A DNA stretch of 64,000 nt, from positions 4,557,501 through 4,621,500 of the forward strand of contig NZ_JAPEPJ010000001.1 of NCBI RefSeq assembly GCF_026340255.1. Direction: 5' to 3'. This document shows positions 17,726-26,639 of this stretch, piece by piece; within the stretch, counting starts at the first letter, position 1, and every line of letters begins with the position of its first letter. The translations under genes and the position numbers were made by a program. This DNA is from Streptomyces sp. NBC_01408. Its GTDB lineage: Bacteria > Actinomycetota > Actinomycetes > Streptomycetales > Streptomycetaceae. Under the pieces are notes generated by a model. That model had not been told where the DNA came from. It ran no database searches and saw only the letters and a list, made by a program, of their open reading frames with translations.

Positions 17726-18226
17726 CTAGAGCGATTTCGGGCCGTGGCTCGATGTGTTCGACGCGCCCGGTGCGTAGTAGTCGCCCATCAGCGCAGTCGC
17801 CCACTCGGGCTGGCGCAGCTCGCCCCGCGGTCCGAACTCGGCCATGTACGGCTTGAGGTCGAGTACGGGCGTACCGTCCACCGCGTCGAGACCCTCCACG
17901 TGGACGTCCAGGCCGTCCACCCGCACCACACGGCAGCGCGAGACGCCCATCCGGTTCGGCCGGTTCTTGCCCCGCTGGGCGAAGATGCCGACCAGCGGCC
18001 AGTCCGGGTTGCCCCGGGGGTGCCGGGCGCCCGTCTCGATCTTCTCCACCGGCACCCGGTCGAAGTGGTAGACCACCTCGACGTGCGAGAAGTCCTCAAG
18101 TCCGTACAGCGCCTCGGGGCCGAACCGGAGGCCGTCCAGGCGGATCACCGCTGTCTCCCGCCCCCAGTCGTCGTCGACCACCTCCGTGCGCCCGCCCACC
18201 ACCATGCCGACCGGCTCGAACTCCAC
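17726..18226 (-). CDS. trmO: TrmO-like tRNA N6-methyltransferase (TsaA/YaeB family)
   Basis: 166 residues matching the UPF0066/TsaA fold: FEPVGMVVGGRTEVVDDDWG at the start, then LEDFSHVEVVYHFDR, GNPDWPLVGIFAQRGKNRPN and GVSRCRVVRVDGLDVHVEGLD. In Escherichia coli TrmO uses SAM to methylate N6 of t6A37 in tRNA-Thr. The core SAM-binding text (HPRGNPD, RGKNRPNRMGVS) is present. The order of elements is that of the short actinobacterial versions, without the longer C-terminal domain of E. coli TrmO, so tRNA specificity is inferred. Confidence 0.75.
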   Translation of the reverse strand: MEFEPVGMVVGGRTEVVDDDWGRETAVIRLDGLRFGPEALYGLEDFSHVEVVYHFDRVPVEKIETGARHPRGNPDWPLVGIFAQRGKNRPNRMGVSRCRVVRVDGLDVHVEGLDAVDGTPVLDLKPYMAEFGPRGELRQPEWATALMGDYYAPGASNTSSHGPKSL

Positions 18227-18294
18227 TTCCCACTCTCCCCTTGTGTCCTGTACCCGTGTGCCCGTGCCGTATGTCCGCCTGTCCGCGTACGGGT

Positions 18295-19074
18295 TCAGGC
18301 CGGGCGGACCGCGACGCGGTCCAGCGCCGCCAGCAGCTGAGCAAGCTCCGGATCCCCGTCGTGGGGGACCTGGAGTACCTCGCTCGGCTCCTCGTCCAGC
18401 AGGACGAAGGCGGCGCCGTCGGTACGGGCCACCAGTGACCAGCCCGGGCCGTCGGCCCGCAGCGTCCGCGCCCCTTCACCCGCGAAGGAGGACCGCACCC
18501 GCCCGGGCGGCGGCGGGGTCCGGGTGTATTGCAGGGCCTCGTCGAGTGCCCGCGCGAGCCCGGGATGCGCGGCGGCCGCCGCCCCGCCGTCCGTCGCCAC
18601 CCGCTCGCACCAGTCTGCCCACTCCCGGGCGATCTGGTCCGCACCCATGCGCCGCTGTACCGGACCCCAGGTCTCGGCCGAGGGCGGAGCCAGCGGCACG
18701 CGCCCCGTACCGTCCGCGCCCTGCTCCGGATCGTGCGGTTCCGGGATCCCGGGGGCAGCCACCGTCAGTTCGAGCGGCCAGCCCGCCAGCGAGGCCACGA
18801 TCGTCCGCTCGTCCGGGGACAGGTCGTAGTCCATCCCGCAGTCCCAGGAGGCGATCGCGGTGGCCACGAGCGAGACGTCGTCCACGACGACCGTCCAGCG
18901 CGCGCCCTCCTCGTCCTGGCCCAGTACCAGCCCGTACCCCTCCCGGGCCGGCCGCACGCCGAGGAGCGAGCAGGCCTCGGGGTAGTCGTCACCCAGGATG
19001 CCCGGGAACTGCACGGGGGTCAGCAGTACGGCGGTCAGCACGTACAGCGAGCCGCCCCCCTCGTCGTCGGACAC
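18295..19074 (-). CDS. Conserved hypothetical protein
   Basis: 259 residues, acidic and Trp-rich, with no signal peptide or membrane helix. No catalytic motif was recognised. The middle (about 130-165, PLAPPSAETWGPVQRRMGAD then WADWCERVATDG) looks like a folded repeat-poor cytoplasmic protein. Codon use is ordinary for this genome. It lies between the TrmO gene and the divergent MpaB-type gene with a 68-bp gap to TrmO. Function unknown. Confidence 0.75.
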   Translation of the reverse strand: MSDDEGGGSLYVLTAVLLTPVQFPGILGDDYPEACSLLGVRPAREGYGLVLGQDEEGARWTVVVDDVSLVATAIASWDCGMDYDLSPDERTIVASLAGWPLELTVAAPGIPEPHDPEQGADGTGRVPLAPPSAETWGPVQRRMGADQIAREWADWCERVATDGGAAAAAHPGLARALDEALQYTRTPPPPGRVRSSFAGEGARTLRADGPGWSLVARTDGAAFVLLDEEPSEVLQVPHDGDPELAQLLAALDRVAVRPA

Positions 19075-19209
19075 GTGGCCTCCCGGTAGCTCTCTCGTCG
19101 GCGCACCCTAACCAGCGGGTAACCCGCCCGTCGAGAGCCCGAGGGTGACGATTTCCAAGCCCGCTACCTGCACGTAGAGTTGGGGACCCGCCACAGAAAG
19201 GGACACCCG

Positions 19210-20124
19210 GTGCAGCGTTACGACCGGCTGAGGGAGATCCTCCGGCTCGATCCCGACAAGGATTTCCTCGCCATCTACCGGCTCACCGCCACGTACGAGT
19301 TCCCATGGGACTTCACCCGGGCCCTGGAACTCGCCCTGTTCCGCACCTACGCCGTGCCCGCCATCGGCGGCCTGCTGGCCGAGACGGCGGAGTTCACCCG
19401 CCGGGCCCAGAAGCGCTACGACGACACGGCGCTGCTGCTCGACGCGGTGGTGGAGCACGGCTTCGAGAGCGAGACCGCGCGCACGGCCATCCGCCGCGTC
19501 AACCAGATGCACCGCAGCTACGACATCTCCAACGAGGACATGCGGTACGTCCTGTGCACCTTCGTGGTGATTCCGGCCCGCTGGCTCGACGCGTACGGCT
19601 GGCGCCCGTTGACCCACCACGAGCGCCGGGCCTCCGCGAACTACTACGCCACCCTCGGCCGCCATATGGGCATCACGGAGGTTCCGGGCTCCTTCGAGGA
19701 GTTCGAAACCATCCTGAACGCCTACGAGGAAGCCCATTTCGGCTGGGACGGGGGCGCGCGCGAGGTCGCGGACTCCACCCTCGACCTGATGGCCTCCTGG
19801 TACCCGGCGCCGCTCGCCCCGGCCGTGCGCGGCGCGAGCCTCGCCCTGCTCGACGAGCCGCTGCTGGACGCCTTCCGGTTCGAACGCCCCGCCCCCCGGG
19901 TCCGGCGGCTGGTCCGGGGCGCCCTGCGGCTGCGCGGCCGCGCGGTACGGCTGCTGCCCCCGCGCAAGCACCCGCACTACGCGCGCCAGAACCCGGAGAT
20001 CAAGAGCTACCCCGGCGGCTACGACGTGGGTGAGCTCGGCACCTTCCCCGTGCCCGGTGCGGGCGGCTGCCCCGTCCCGCACCCGCGCCGCCCCGCCGGA
20101 GCCGATGCCCAGCCCCCGACGTGA
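19210..20124 (+). CDS. MpaB-type oxygenase (DUF2236-like)
   Basis: 304 residues from GTG 19210 (AAAGGGA just upstream). The early RLREILRLDPDKDFLAIYRL, the block LLAETAEFTRRAQKRYDDTA, RRVNQMHRSYDISNEDMRYV and the late THHERRASANYYATLGRHMG fit the ER-bound-oxygenase-mpaB/latex-clearing-protein-related family, which uses conserved His residues to bind haem b (His in NQMHRSY is a candidate). The substrate is unknown. The C-terminal 60 residues are Pro/Arg-rich. It converges on the methyltransferase gene across a strong hairpin. Confidence 0.7.
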   Translation: MQRYDRLREILRLDPDKDFLAIYRLTATYEFPWDFTRALELALFRTYAVPAIGGLLAETAEFTRRAQKRYDDTALLLDAVVEHGFESETARTAIRRVNQMHRSYDISNEDMRYVLCTFVVIPARWLDAYGWRPLTHHERRASANYYATLGRHMGITEVPGSFEEFETILNAYEEAHFGWDGGAREVADSTLDLMASWYPAPLAPAVRGASLALLDEPLLDAFRFERPAPRVRRLVRGALRLRGRAVRLLPPRKHPHYARQNPEIKSYPGGYDVGELGTFPVPGAGGCPVPHPRRPAGADAQPPT

Positions 20125-20127
20125 TCT

Positions 20128-20194
20128 CCTGGACGGGTAGGTCCGAGGCGGCGTCGTCCGCCCTTAGGCGCCACTTCGGACCTACCCGTCCAGG
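20128..20194. terminator. Perfect 19-bp convergent terminator hairpin
   Basis: CCTGGACGGGTAGGTCCGA (20128-20146) is the exact reverse complement of 20176-20194, with a 29-base loop that itself can fold. It fills the gap between two convergent stops and ends directly at the methyltransferase stop codon. Confidence 0.85.
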
Positions 20195-20794
20195 TCAGGG
20201 CTGACGTACCGCCAGCGCGAGGAAGCGGGCGTCCTCGTCGGCGTACGAGGTCATGTCCCAGCCCGAACCGGACAGCAGCGGGCCGAGGTTGTGTTCGGCC
20301 CGCAGGTCCTGCGGCGTCAACTCGCGGCCCTGGCGTGCGGCGAGAGCCGCTCGCCCGATCGGGTGAAAGAGGGCGAGCCGGCCCCCAGGTCGGACCACCC
20401 GCGCCAGTTCGCGCAGGTTCGCCCCCGGATCGGGCAGATGGGCGATGAGCCCCGCGGCGAACACCGCGTCGAGCACCCCGTCGCGCAGCGGGAGCCGGGC
20501 CACGTCCGTGAGCAGCAGCGCGCCCTCCGCGGCGCGCCCGGCCCGCTGAGCGGCGGCCAGCATCTGCGGGGTGAGGTCCGCGCCGAGCACCAGCCCGGAG
20601 GGCCCGACGGCGGCGCGCAGCGCGGTCAGTGCCCGCCCGGTGCCGCAGCCCGCGTCGAGCACGCGGTCTCCGGGCCGCAGCCCGAATTCGGCCACGGCCG
20701 TCGCGAAGGCGGGCCCGTCCCCGGGGAACTTGCGGTCCCAGTCGGCGGCGCGCGCTCCGAAGAACTCCTGCACGTGTGTCTGGTCTTCGCTCAT
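20195..20794 (-). CDS. Class I SAM-dependent methyltransferase
   Basis: 199 residues from ATG 20794. Motif I is VLDAGCGTGRALTAL (near 48-60), followed by LGADLTPQMLAAAQRAG, the post-motif DVARLPLRDGVLDAVFAAGL and HLPDPGANLRELARVVRPGG. This is the UbiE/arsM-like methyltransferase type 11 fold. The substrate cannot be deduced. The upstream gap of 168 bp to the MHYT gene holds divergent promoters. The in-frame extension upstream to 20980 has poor protein character and was not used. Confidence 0.87.
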   Translation of the reverse strand: MSEDQTHVQEFFGARAADWDRKFPGDGPAFATAVAEFGLRPGDRVLDAGCGTGRALTALRAAVGPSGLVLGADLTPQMLAAAQRAGRAAEGALLLTDVARLPLRDGVLDAVFAAGLIAHLPDPGANLRELARVVRPGGRLALFHPIGRAALAARQGRELTPQDLRAEHNLGPLLSGSGWDMTSYADEDARFLALAVRQP

Positions 20795-20962
20795 GCGCCC
20801 ATGATCCCCCACCGGCGCGCGCCACCGCGCGTGCGCACCGTGCGCAAGGTGGTACGTGGTGTGATCGGAGATGAACGTCTCTCTGTCATATTCCAGCAGT
20901 TCCAGCGGCTTTCGAAATGCGCCCCTTGTTCGCGCCCTCACCCGGACTAGCGTCCCGTGGCC

Positions 20963-21742
20963 ATGGGACACCTGGACCACGCCGCCTATGGCTGGCTGAC
21001 ACCCGCGCTGTCATACGTGATGGCATCGATCGGCGCCGCCCTAGGGCTGCGCTGCACCGTCCGCGCGCTCGCCGCGACCGGATCCTCCCGCCGCAACTGG
21101 CTCCTCACCGCGGCCTCCGCCATCGGGACCGGCATCTGGACGATGCACTTCGTCGCGATGCTCGGCTTCGACGTCACCGGCACCGAGATCCACTACAACG
21201 TGCCGCTGACCATCCTCAGCCTGCTCGTCGCCATGCTGGTCGTCGGCGCCGGGGTCTTCGCCGTCGGCTACGGCAAGGACCGCGGCCGGGCCCTCGTACT
21301 CGGCGGCCTCACCACCGGCCTCGGCGTCGCCAGCATGCACTACCTCGGCATGGCAGCCCTGCGCCTGCACGGCGACATCTCCTACGAGCCGCTCGCCGTC
21401 GGACTCTCCGTGGCCATCGCCGTCGTGGCCGCCACCGCCGCCCTGTGGGCCGCGCTCAACATCAAGTCACCGGTGGCCGTCGCCGTAGCCTCCCTCGTCA
21501 TGGGCGCCGCGGTCAGCAGCATGCACTACACCGGGATGATGGCCGTCGCCGTCGACGTCAGCCCCTCGGACGGCGCTCTGCCCGGCGCCACGGCCATGCA
21601 GTTCATCTTCCCGCTTGCCGTCGGGCTCGGTTCCTACCTGTTCATCACCTCCGCGTTCGTCGCGCTCTCCCCGACCGCCGACGAACGCGCCGCCTCGGCC
21701 TCCGCCCAGCACCTGGGAGACCACCCGGTGGCCGCGCGCTGA
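20963..21742 (+). CDS. MHYT-domain seven-helix membrane sensor
   Basis: 259 residues with three MHYT-type repeats: MHFVAM (61-66), MHYLGM (125-130) and MHYTGM (187-192). About seven membrane segments alternate with short loops. MHYT repeats are thought to bind metal (copper) through the His and Met residues and to sense O2, CO or NO. No GGDEF, EAL or kinase output domain is attached, so a partner is needed. The gene precedes the conservon by 120 bp on the same strand and could supply its input. ATG 20963 is preferred to the GTG two codons earlier. Confidence 0.88.
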   Translation: MGHLDHAAYGWLTPALSYVMASIGAALGLRCTVRALAATGSSRRNWLLTAASAIGTGIWTMHFVAMLGFDVTGTEIHYNVPLTILSLLVAMLVVGAGVFAVGYGKDRGRALVLGGLTTGLGVASMHYLGMAALRLHGDISYEPLAVGLSVAIAVVAATAALWAALNIKSPVAVAVASLVMGAAVSSMHYTGMMAVAVDVSPSDGALPGATAMQFIFPLAVGLGSYLFITSAFVALSPTADERAASASAQHLGDHPVAAR

Positions 21743-21862
21743 GGCCGCCCGCACCCTCGGTCCACCCCCGCTCGCCCCCACCCGCTCGCCCCCGGACACC
21801 CGCCCCGCACATCCCCCCCTGCACCACCGCACCGGCACGTACCGCCCCGGAACGAGGAGCCC

Positions 21863-24550
21863 ATGCGCACACCCCGCAGAAAACCGGAAGCAGCGGCGCC
21901 GCGGCTGCCCGCGCCTGCGGCGCGCGGCCGCCGGGCCCACGCAGGACCCCCGGCCGAGGAGCCGGCGGTGGGCCGCGCCCCCGAGCGAGCCCCCGCCCCG
22001 ACCCGCGACAGCGGGCCCCGGCTGCGGCTGCGCCCCCGTACCGTCCGCGCGAAGATCGTCTCCCTGCTGATGGTCCCCGTGGTCTCGCTGCTCGCGCTCT
22101 GGGCCTTCGCCACCGTCAGCACCGCCCAGGACATCGCCCGTCTCAGCCGCGTCCAGCGGGTCGACGCGCAGATACGCACCCCCGTCGCCGCCGCCGTCGG
22201 CGAGCTCCAGGCCGAACGGCGCGCCGCTGTCCGCCTGCTGGCCGATCCCGCCGCCGATCAGGGCGCCCTGGACCAGCAGGCCCGCCGCACCGACACCGCC
22301 GTCCAGCGGCTGCGTCTCGGCGACCGGCACACCGTCGCCGACTCCGGCGGCTACCGCACAGACGTGGTGGTCCGCCTGGGGGCCTTCGTCGCCGCCGCCG
22401 ACGCGCTCACCTCCACCCGCAAGGACATCGCCGGCCGCCGGGCCACCCCGGAGGCGGCCTACGAGATCTACACCCGCGTCGTCGACTCGGCCCTGGCCGT
22501 CACCGGGACCCTCTCCGACGGCCAGGACGCCGAACTCGGCCCCGACGCCCGCGTCTTGCTCGAATTCGCCCGCGCCCGGGAACTCCTCGCCCGCGAGGAC
22601 GCGCTGCTGGCGCTGCCGGGACCGCGCACCGCCGAAACGCTGCGGCGGCTGACCGGAGCCGTCGAGACCCGCCGCGCCCTCACCGCCGGCGCCACCGCGG
22701 ACCTTCCCGCCGTCCAGCAGGCCGCCTGGGAGTCCGTGGCCAAGAGCGCCGCCTACGCCGACCTCACCGGAGCCGAGGACCGGGCGCTGGCCGCCGGGAC
22801 GAGCCGGGACGCGGTCGGGGCTCCCTCCGGCTGGGAGGCCGCCCACACCGGCATCGGCGCCTCCATGCGGGAGATCGACGAAGCCGCGCACGCCGCGGCC
22901 GCCGACCGCGCGGACCCCTTCGCCGAGGGGGCACTCAGCCCGGCCGGGGCCGCCGTACTGCTCGGCCTGGCCGCCGTCGCCGCCTCCCTCTTCATCTCCG
23001 TACGCATCGGCCGCGCCCTGGTCGTCGAGCTCGTCTCCCTGCGCAACACCGCCCTGGAGATCGCCCACCGCAAACTCCCGCAGGCGATGGACCGGCTGCG
23101 CGCCGGGCAGGACATCGACGTCGAGGCGGAGACACCACCCGGGCCCCCGGCCGACGACGAGATCACGCAGGTGGGCGAGGCGCTCGCCACCGTCCACAGG
23201 GCCGCGCTCAGCGCCGCCGTCGAGCGGGCGGAACTGGCCAGCGGGGTCTCCGGGGTGTTCGTCAACCTCGCGCGCCGCAGCCAGGTCCTCGTGCACAAGC
23301 AGCTCACCCTGCTGGACTCGATGGAACGACGCGCCGACGACCCCAACGAACTCGGGGACCTCTTCCGGCTCGACCACCTCACCACCCGGATGCGCCGGCA
23401 CGCCGAAAGCCTCATCATCCTGTCGGGCGCCGCGCCCGGCCGGGCCTGGCGGATGCCGGTCCCGCTGACGAACGTCGTCCGGGCCGCCGTCTCCGAGATC
23501 GAGGACTACCCGCGCGTGGAGGTCCGCCAGCTCGCCGAGGCCGCGGTCGTCGGCGGCGCCGTCGCCGACCTGACGCACCTGCTCGCCGAACTCATCGAGA
23601 ACGCCACCCAGTTCTCCCCGCCGCACACCAAGGTCCGCGTCAGCGGTGAGCCCGTCGGGGCCGGCTACGTCCTGGAGGTCGAGGACCGCGGGCTGGGCAT
23701 GGGCCGGGACACCCTGAACGACGCCAACCGGCGCATCGAGCAGTCCGAGGCGCTCGACCTCTTCGACAGCGACCGGCTCGGGCTCTTCGTGGTCAGCCGC
23801 CTCTCGGCCCGCCACGGTGTGAAGGTGCACCTGCGCACGTCACCGTACGGTGGCACCACCGCCGTGGTGCTGCTGCCGAACTCCCTCCTCCAGGGCGCGA
23901 TCACCACCGGTGCCACAGCCCCGGACCACTCGGCCGAGCCGCCGGCCCGCCGCCCGGGACGCCAGGACAGGCAGGTCCCGCGGGCGGAGCAGGCTCCCGG
24001 CATGACCGTCGTACGGGACGACGCGCGCCCCGCGGCGGCACGAGGCGACGTACGCGGTATCCCGGGCTCGGACCGGACTCCTGCCGCGGACCGGACCCTT
24101 GCCGCGGACCGGAACCCTGCCCAGGACCGGACTCCTGCCCAGGGCCGGACCGCCGCCCCGGGCTGGAATCCGGCTGCGGACCGGACGCCCGCCGCGGACC
24201 GGACCCCCAGCGCGGAGGAGCCGCGTCCGGCGCCAGTGGCCTCGCTGCGGCCGCGCGCTTCCGGTCCCGCGGCCGCCCGTACGCACGCGGCGGCCGTCAC
24301 CGGCCCCCCGGTCCCGGCCCAGCCCCCGGCTGCGGTGAGCGAACTGCCGCGCCGGGTGCGCCAGGCCAGCCTCGTCCCCCAGTTGCGGGAGGCCCCGGCC
24401 GCGAAGGCTCCGACCGCTGACCGGGTCCCCGCGGACCCGCCCGGCCGCAGCCCCGAGCAGGCGCGGGACCGGATGGCCGCCTACCGCGACGGCTGGGTCC
24501 GCGGCGCCCGGGAGAACCCCCCTCACGCAGGCAGCGAAGGAGAAGTGTGA
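21863..24550 (+). CDS. cvnA: Conservon sensor-like histidine kinase CvnA
   Basis: 895 residues. There is a disordered Pro/Ala/Arg-rich N-terminus, membrane helix 1 near 68-86 (KIVSLLMVPVVSLLALWAFA), a nitrate/sulfonate-sensor-like extracytoplasmic domain of about 280 residues, and helix 2 near 368-388. A HAMP-like linker and an ATPase domain with N-box ELIENATQFS (near 575) and G1 DRGLGMG (near 609) follow. The C-terminal 200 residues are low-complexity and include eight copies of a 6-residue repeat. CvnA proteins act with CvnB-D in membrane-bound heterocomplexes that resemble eukaryotic G-protein receptors. Its TGA overlaps the ATG of cvnB. Confidence 0.92.
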   Translation: MRTPRRKPEAAAPRLPAPAARGRRAHAGPPAEEPAVGRAPERAPAPTRDSGPRLRLRPRTVRAKIVSLLMVPVVSLLALWAFATVSTAQDIARLSRVQRVDAQIRTPVAAAVGELQAERRAAVRLLADPAADQGALDQQARRTDTAVQRLRLGDRHTVADSGGYRTDVVVRLGAFVAAADALTSTRKDIAGRRATPEAAYEIYTRVVDSALAVTGTLSDGQDAELGPDARVLLEFARARELLAREDALLALPGPRTAETLRRLTGAVETRRALTAGATADLPAVQQAAWESVAKSAAYADLTGAEDRALAAGTSRDAVGAPSGWEAAHTGIGASMREIDEAAHAAAADRADPFAEGALSPAGAAVLLGLAAVAASLFISVRIGRALVVELVSLRNTALEIAHRKLPQAMDRLRAGQDIDVEAETPPGPPADDEITQVGEALATVHRAALSAAVERAELASGVSGVFVNLARRSQVLVHKQLTLLDSMERRADDPNELGDLFRLDHLTTRMRRHAESLIILSGAAPGRAWRMPVPLTNVVRAAVSEIEDYPRVEVRQLAEAAVVGGAVADLTHLLAELIENATQFSPPHTKVRVSGEPVGAGYVLEVEDRGLGMGRDTLNDANRRIEQSEALDLFDSDRLGLFVVSRLSARHGVKVHLRTSPYGGTTAVVLLPNSLLQGAITTGATAPDHSAEPPARRPGRQDRQVPRAEQAPGMTVVRDDARPAAARGDVRGIPGSDRTPAADRTLAADRNPAQDRTPAQGRTAAPGWNPAADRTPAADRTPSAEEPRPAPVASLRPRASGPAAARTHAAAVTGPPVPAQPPAAVSELPRRVRQASLVPQLREAPAAKAPTADRVPADPPGRSPEQARDRMAAYRDGWVRGARENPPHAGSEGEV
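24071..24214 (+). repeat. Eight 18-bp in-frame repeats within cvnA
   Basis: Units of the type GACCGGACTCCTGCCGCG recur eight times without spacers, coding DRTPAA, DRTLAA, DRNPAQ, DRTPAQ, GRTAAP, GWNPAA, DRTPAA and DRTPSA in the C-terminal tail of the kinase. Copy number can change without breaking the frame. Confidence 0.88.
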
Positions 24551-24993
24551 TGATCGAACACCAGAGGATCGACCTTGACGGCGTCCGCCGGTCGGGCGAA
24601 CTGGACTGGCTGCTGGACGACCTGGTGGTCCGGGTCCGTGAGGTCCGGCACGCCGTGGTCCTGTCCAACGACGGTCTGGCGGTCGGTGCTTCCAGCGCGC
24701 TGAGCCGGGAGGACGCCGAGCACCTTGCCGCCGTGGCATCCGGCTTCCACAGCCTGGCCAAGGGCGCGGGCCGGCACTTCCACGCCGGGGGCGTGCGCCA
24801 GACGATGGTGGAGATGGACGAGGGCTTCCTCTTCGTCGCGGCCGCCGGGGATGGCTCGTGCCTGGCCGTCCTCAGCGCCGCCAGCGCCGACATCGGCCTG
24901 ATCGCGTACGAGATGGCCCGGCTGGTGAAGAGGGTCGGCGAGCACCTGTACACCCCGCCCCGGTTCGCGGCGCGTCCGCCGGCCGCGGGCTGA
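24550..24993 (+). CDS. cvnB: Conservon Roadblock/LC7 protein CvnB
   Basis: 147 residues. The block LDWLLDDLVVRVREVRHAVV, then LSNDGLAVGASSALSREDAE and LAVLSAASADIGLIAYEMAR, is the Roadblock/LC7 (MglB-like) fold that regulates the small GTPase CvnD. The start ATG 24550 overlaps the cvnA TGA (TGATG), so the genes are translationally coupled. The gap to cvnC is 17 bp. Confidence 0.93.
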   Translation: MIEHQRIDLDGVRRSGELDWLLDDLVVRVREVRHAVVLSNDGLAVGASSALSREDAEHLAAVASGFHSLAKGAGRHFHAGGVRQTMVEMDEGFLFVAAAGDGSCLAVLSAASADIGLIAYEMARLVKRVGEHLYTPPRFAARPPAAG

Positions 24994-25010
24994 GGGCGGC
25001 GGTCCGGCAC

Positions 25011-25400
25011 ATGAACGGCCAGTGGTACGACGCCGACGCGGGCCCCCTCGTCCGTCCGTACGCCATGACCGGCGGGCGTACGAAGCCGGGACCCCACGGG
25101 GTCCGCTTCGATCTGATCGCGCTGGTCGTCATAGATGCCGAGGGCGCCGCGGGCGCCGACGCGGCGGCAGAGGCGCTGCTCGGCCCCGAGCACCGGGCGC
25201 TGCTCGGACTCTGCCGGTCCGAGACGCAGTCGGTGGCGGAACTCTCCGCCGAAGCCGACCTGCCGGTGGGAGTGGTCCGGGTCCTGCTCGGGGACCTGTT
25301 GGAGGGCGGGCACGTCAAGGTGAGCAGGCCGGTACCGCCCGCCCAGCTGCCGGACGTGCGGATTCTGCGGGAAGTCATCGAGGGATTGCGAGCACTTTGA
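25011..25400 (+). CDS. cvnC: Conservon DUF742 protein CvnC
   Basis: 129 residues with the DUF742 pattern LVRPYAMTGGRTKP near 14-27, LIALVV near 36-41, and a winged-helix-like tail (LCRSETQSVAELSAEADLPV, VVRVLLGDLLEGGHVKV, PDVRILREVIEGLRAL). It is the third member of the conservon and is thought to bind the complex rather than DNA. Its TGA overlaps the ATG of cvnD at 25398-25402. Confidence 0.92.
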   Translation: MNGQWYDADAGPLVRPYAMTGGRTKPGPHGVRFDLIALVVIDAEGAAGADAAAEALLGPEHRALLGLCRSETQSVAELSAEADLPVGVVRVLLGDLLEGGHVKVSRPVPPAQLPDVRILREVIEGLRAL

Positions 25401-26026
25401 TGGGACAACACGATGCCGAAGCCGACGACGAGACCGAACTGGCCTCGCTCGCGCTGAAGATCCTCGTGGCGGGCGGCTTCGGGGTGGGCAAGACCACGCT
25501 GGTGGGCGCGGTGAGCGAGATCCGGCCGCTGCGGACCGAGGAGTTGCTGAGCGAGGCGGGCGAACTGGTCGACGACACGGACGGGGTGGACCAGAAGACG
25601 ACCACGACCGTGGCCATGGACTTCGGCCGGATCACCATCCGGTCCGGACTGTCGCTCTACCTGTTCGGGACGCCGGGACAGGACCGGTTCTGGTTCATGT
25701 GGGACGAGCTGTCGCAGGGGGCGCTCGGTGCGGTGGTGCTCGCCGACACGCGGCGGCTGGAGGACTGCTTCCCGGCGGTGGACTATTTCGAGCACCGGCG
25801 CATCCCGTTCGTCGTGGCCGTCAACTGCTTCACGGAAGCCCGGCATTACGGGGCGGCCGAGGTGTCGCTGGCGCTGGACCTGGAGCAGGGGACACCGGTG
25901 GTGCTGTGTGACGCGAGGGACAAGGACTCGGGGAAGGAAGTGCTGATCAGGCTCGTCGAGTACGCAGGGCGGGTGCACACCGCCAGGCTGCTGGACTCGG
26001 TGGAGCCGCAGGCGGACTCCGTGTGA
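25400..26026 (+). CDS. cvnD: Conservon small GTPase CvnD
   Basis: 208 residues of the Ras-like/MglA-related family. P-loop GGFGVGKTT lies at residues 25-33. The switch II region reads LFGTPGQDRFWFMWDELSQG, with Gln in the catalytic position. The base-specific motif is weak (AVNCF in place of NKxD), as usual in CvnD. It starts by TGATG overlap with cvnC and ends immediately before a terminator, closing the operon cvnABCD. Confidence 0.93.
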   Translation: MGQHDAEADDETELASLALKILVAGGFGVGKTTLVGAVSEIRPLRTEELLSEAGELVDDTDGVDQKTTTTVAMDFGRITIRSGLSLYLFGTPGQDRFWFMWDELSQGALGAVVLADTRRLEDCFPAVDYFEHRRIPFVVAVNCFTEARHYGAAEVSLALDLEQGTPVVLCDARDKDSGKEVLIRLVEYAGRVHTARLLDSVEPQADSV

Positions 26027-26050
26027 ACCGGGCCGGCGGCCGGCCCGGTT
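26026..26050. terminator. Terminator after cvnD
   Basis: AACCGGGCCG (26026-26035) pairs perfectly with CGGCCCGGTT (26041-26050) around a 5-base loop GCGGC. It begins at the last base of the cvnD stop, and a second GC-rich palindrome (GGCCGGCCGG) follows near 26080. It separates the conservon from the convergent oxidoreductase gene. Confidence 0.8.
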
Positions 26051-26095
26051 CGGTCCGCGGGGTGGGCGGCTCGGCCGACGGGCCGGCCGGCCGGC

Positions 26096-26533
26096 TCAGT
26101 CGGCCACGCCCGCCTCGGAGATCACCTTCGTGATGGGGACCCGGACGAGGAGCTCGCCCGGGACGGCGTTGCGGCGGCCGAACGCCGCGGCCCGCTCCTC
26201 GCCCATGTAACGGCCGCCGATCCTGGTCGCCCAGGCGAGCATCCCCTCCGCGTCGTCGGCGTACTCGGTGATCTCGGCGTGGCCCTGGAGCACGACGTAG
26301 GAGAACGGCGGCCGGTCGTCGTCCACGCAGAGCGCGACCCGGCCGTCACGGGCCAGATTCCGCCCCTTGACGGTGTCCTTGCCGGTGGTGAACACGAAGG
26401 AGTCGCCGTCGAGTACGAACCAGATGGGAGCGATGTGAGGGCTTCCGTCCGGGCGGACGGTGGACAGCTTTCCGGTACGGGTGGAGTGGGAGACGAACGC
26501 CCGCCATTCCTCTTGAGTCATCTTCTTCGCCAT
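26096..26533 (-). CDS. Pyridoxamine 5'-phosphate oxidase-fold oxidoreductase (PPOX class, FMN/F420)
   Basis: 145 residues. The split-barrel features KLSTVRPDGSPHIAPIWFVL, FVFTTGKDTVKGRNLARDGR, VALCVDDDRPPFSYVVLQGH and GGRYMGEE are typical of the short F420- or FMN-binding PPOX proteins of actinobacteria. AGGAGG lies at good spacing before ATG 26533. The gene is divergent from the Roadblock gene (107 bp between starts). The substrate is unknown. Confidence 0.85.
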   Translation of the reverse strand: MAKKMTQEEWRAFVSHSTRTGKLSTVRPDGSPHIAPIWFVLDGDSFVFTTGKDTVKGRNLARDGRVALCVDDDRPPFSYVVLQGHAEITEYADDAEGMLAWATRIGGRYMGEERAAAFGRRNAVPGELLVRVPITKVISEAGVAD

Positions 26534-26639
26534 GGGGACATCCTCCTTGCCGGAAAGGCGCTGGTGGGGAAGGCTTGCGGGACGACTACGCGGGGTGGGG
26601 CGCGGCCACGTCGGCCGCGTCGACGGGGAGGGGCTCGGA

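Noticed and set aside
20795..20980. N-terminal extension of the methyltransferase to 20980
   Set aside because: It overlaps the divergent MHYT gene start, and its text has no methyltransferase-family character.
21743..21862. C-rich, G-poor tract before cvnA as a special structure
   Set aside because: It may only reflect local composition; no specific motif or palindrome was found.
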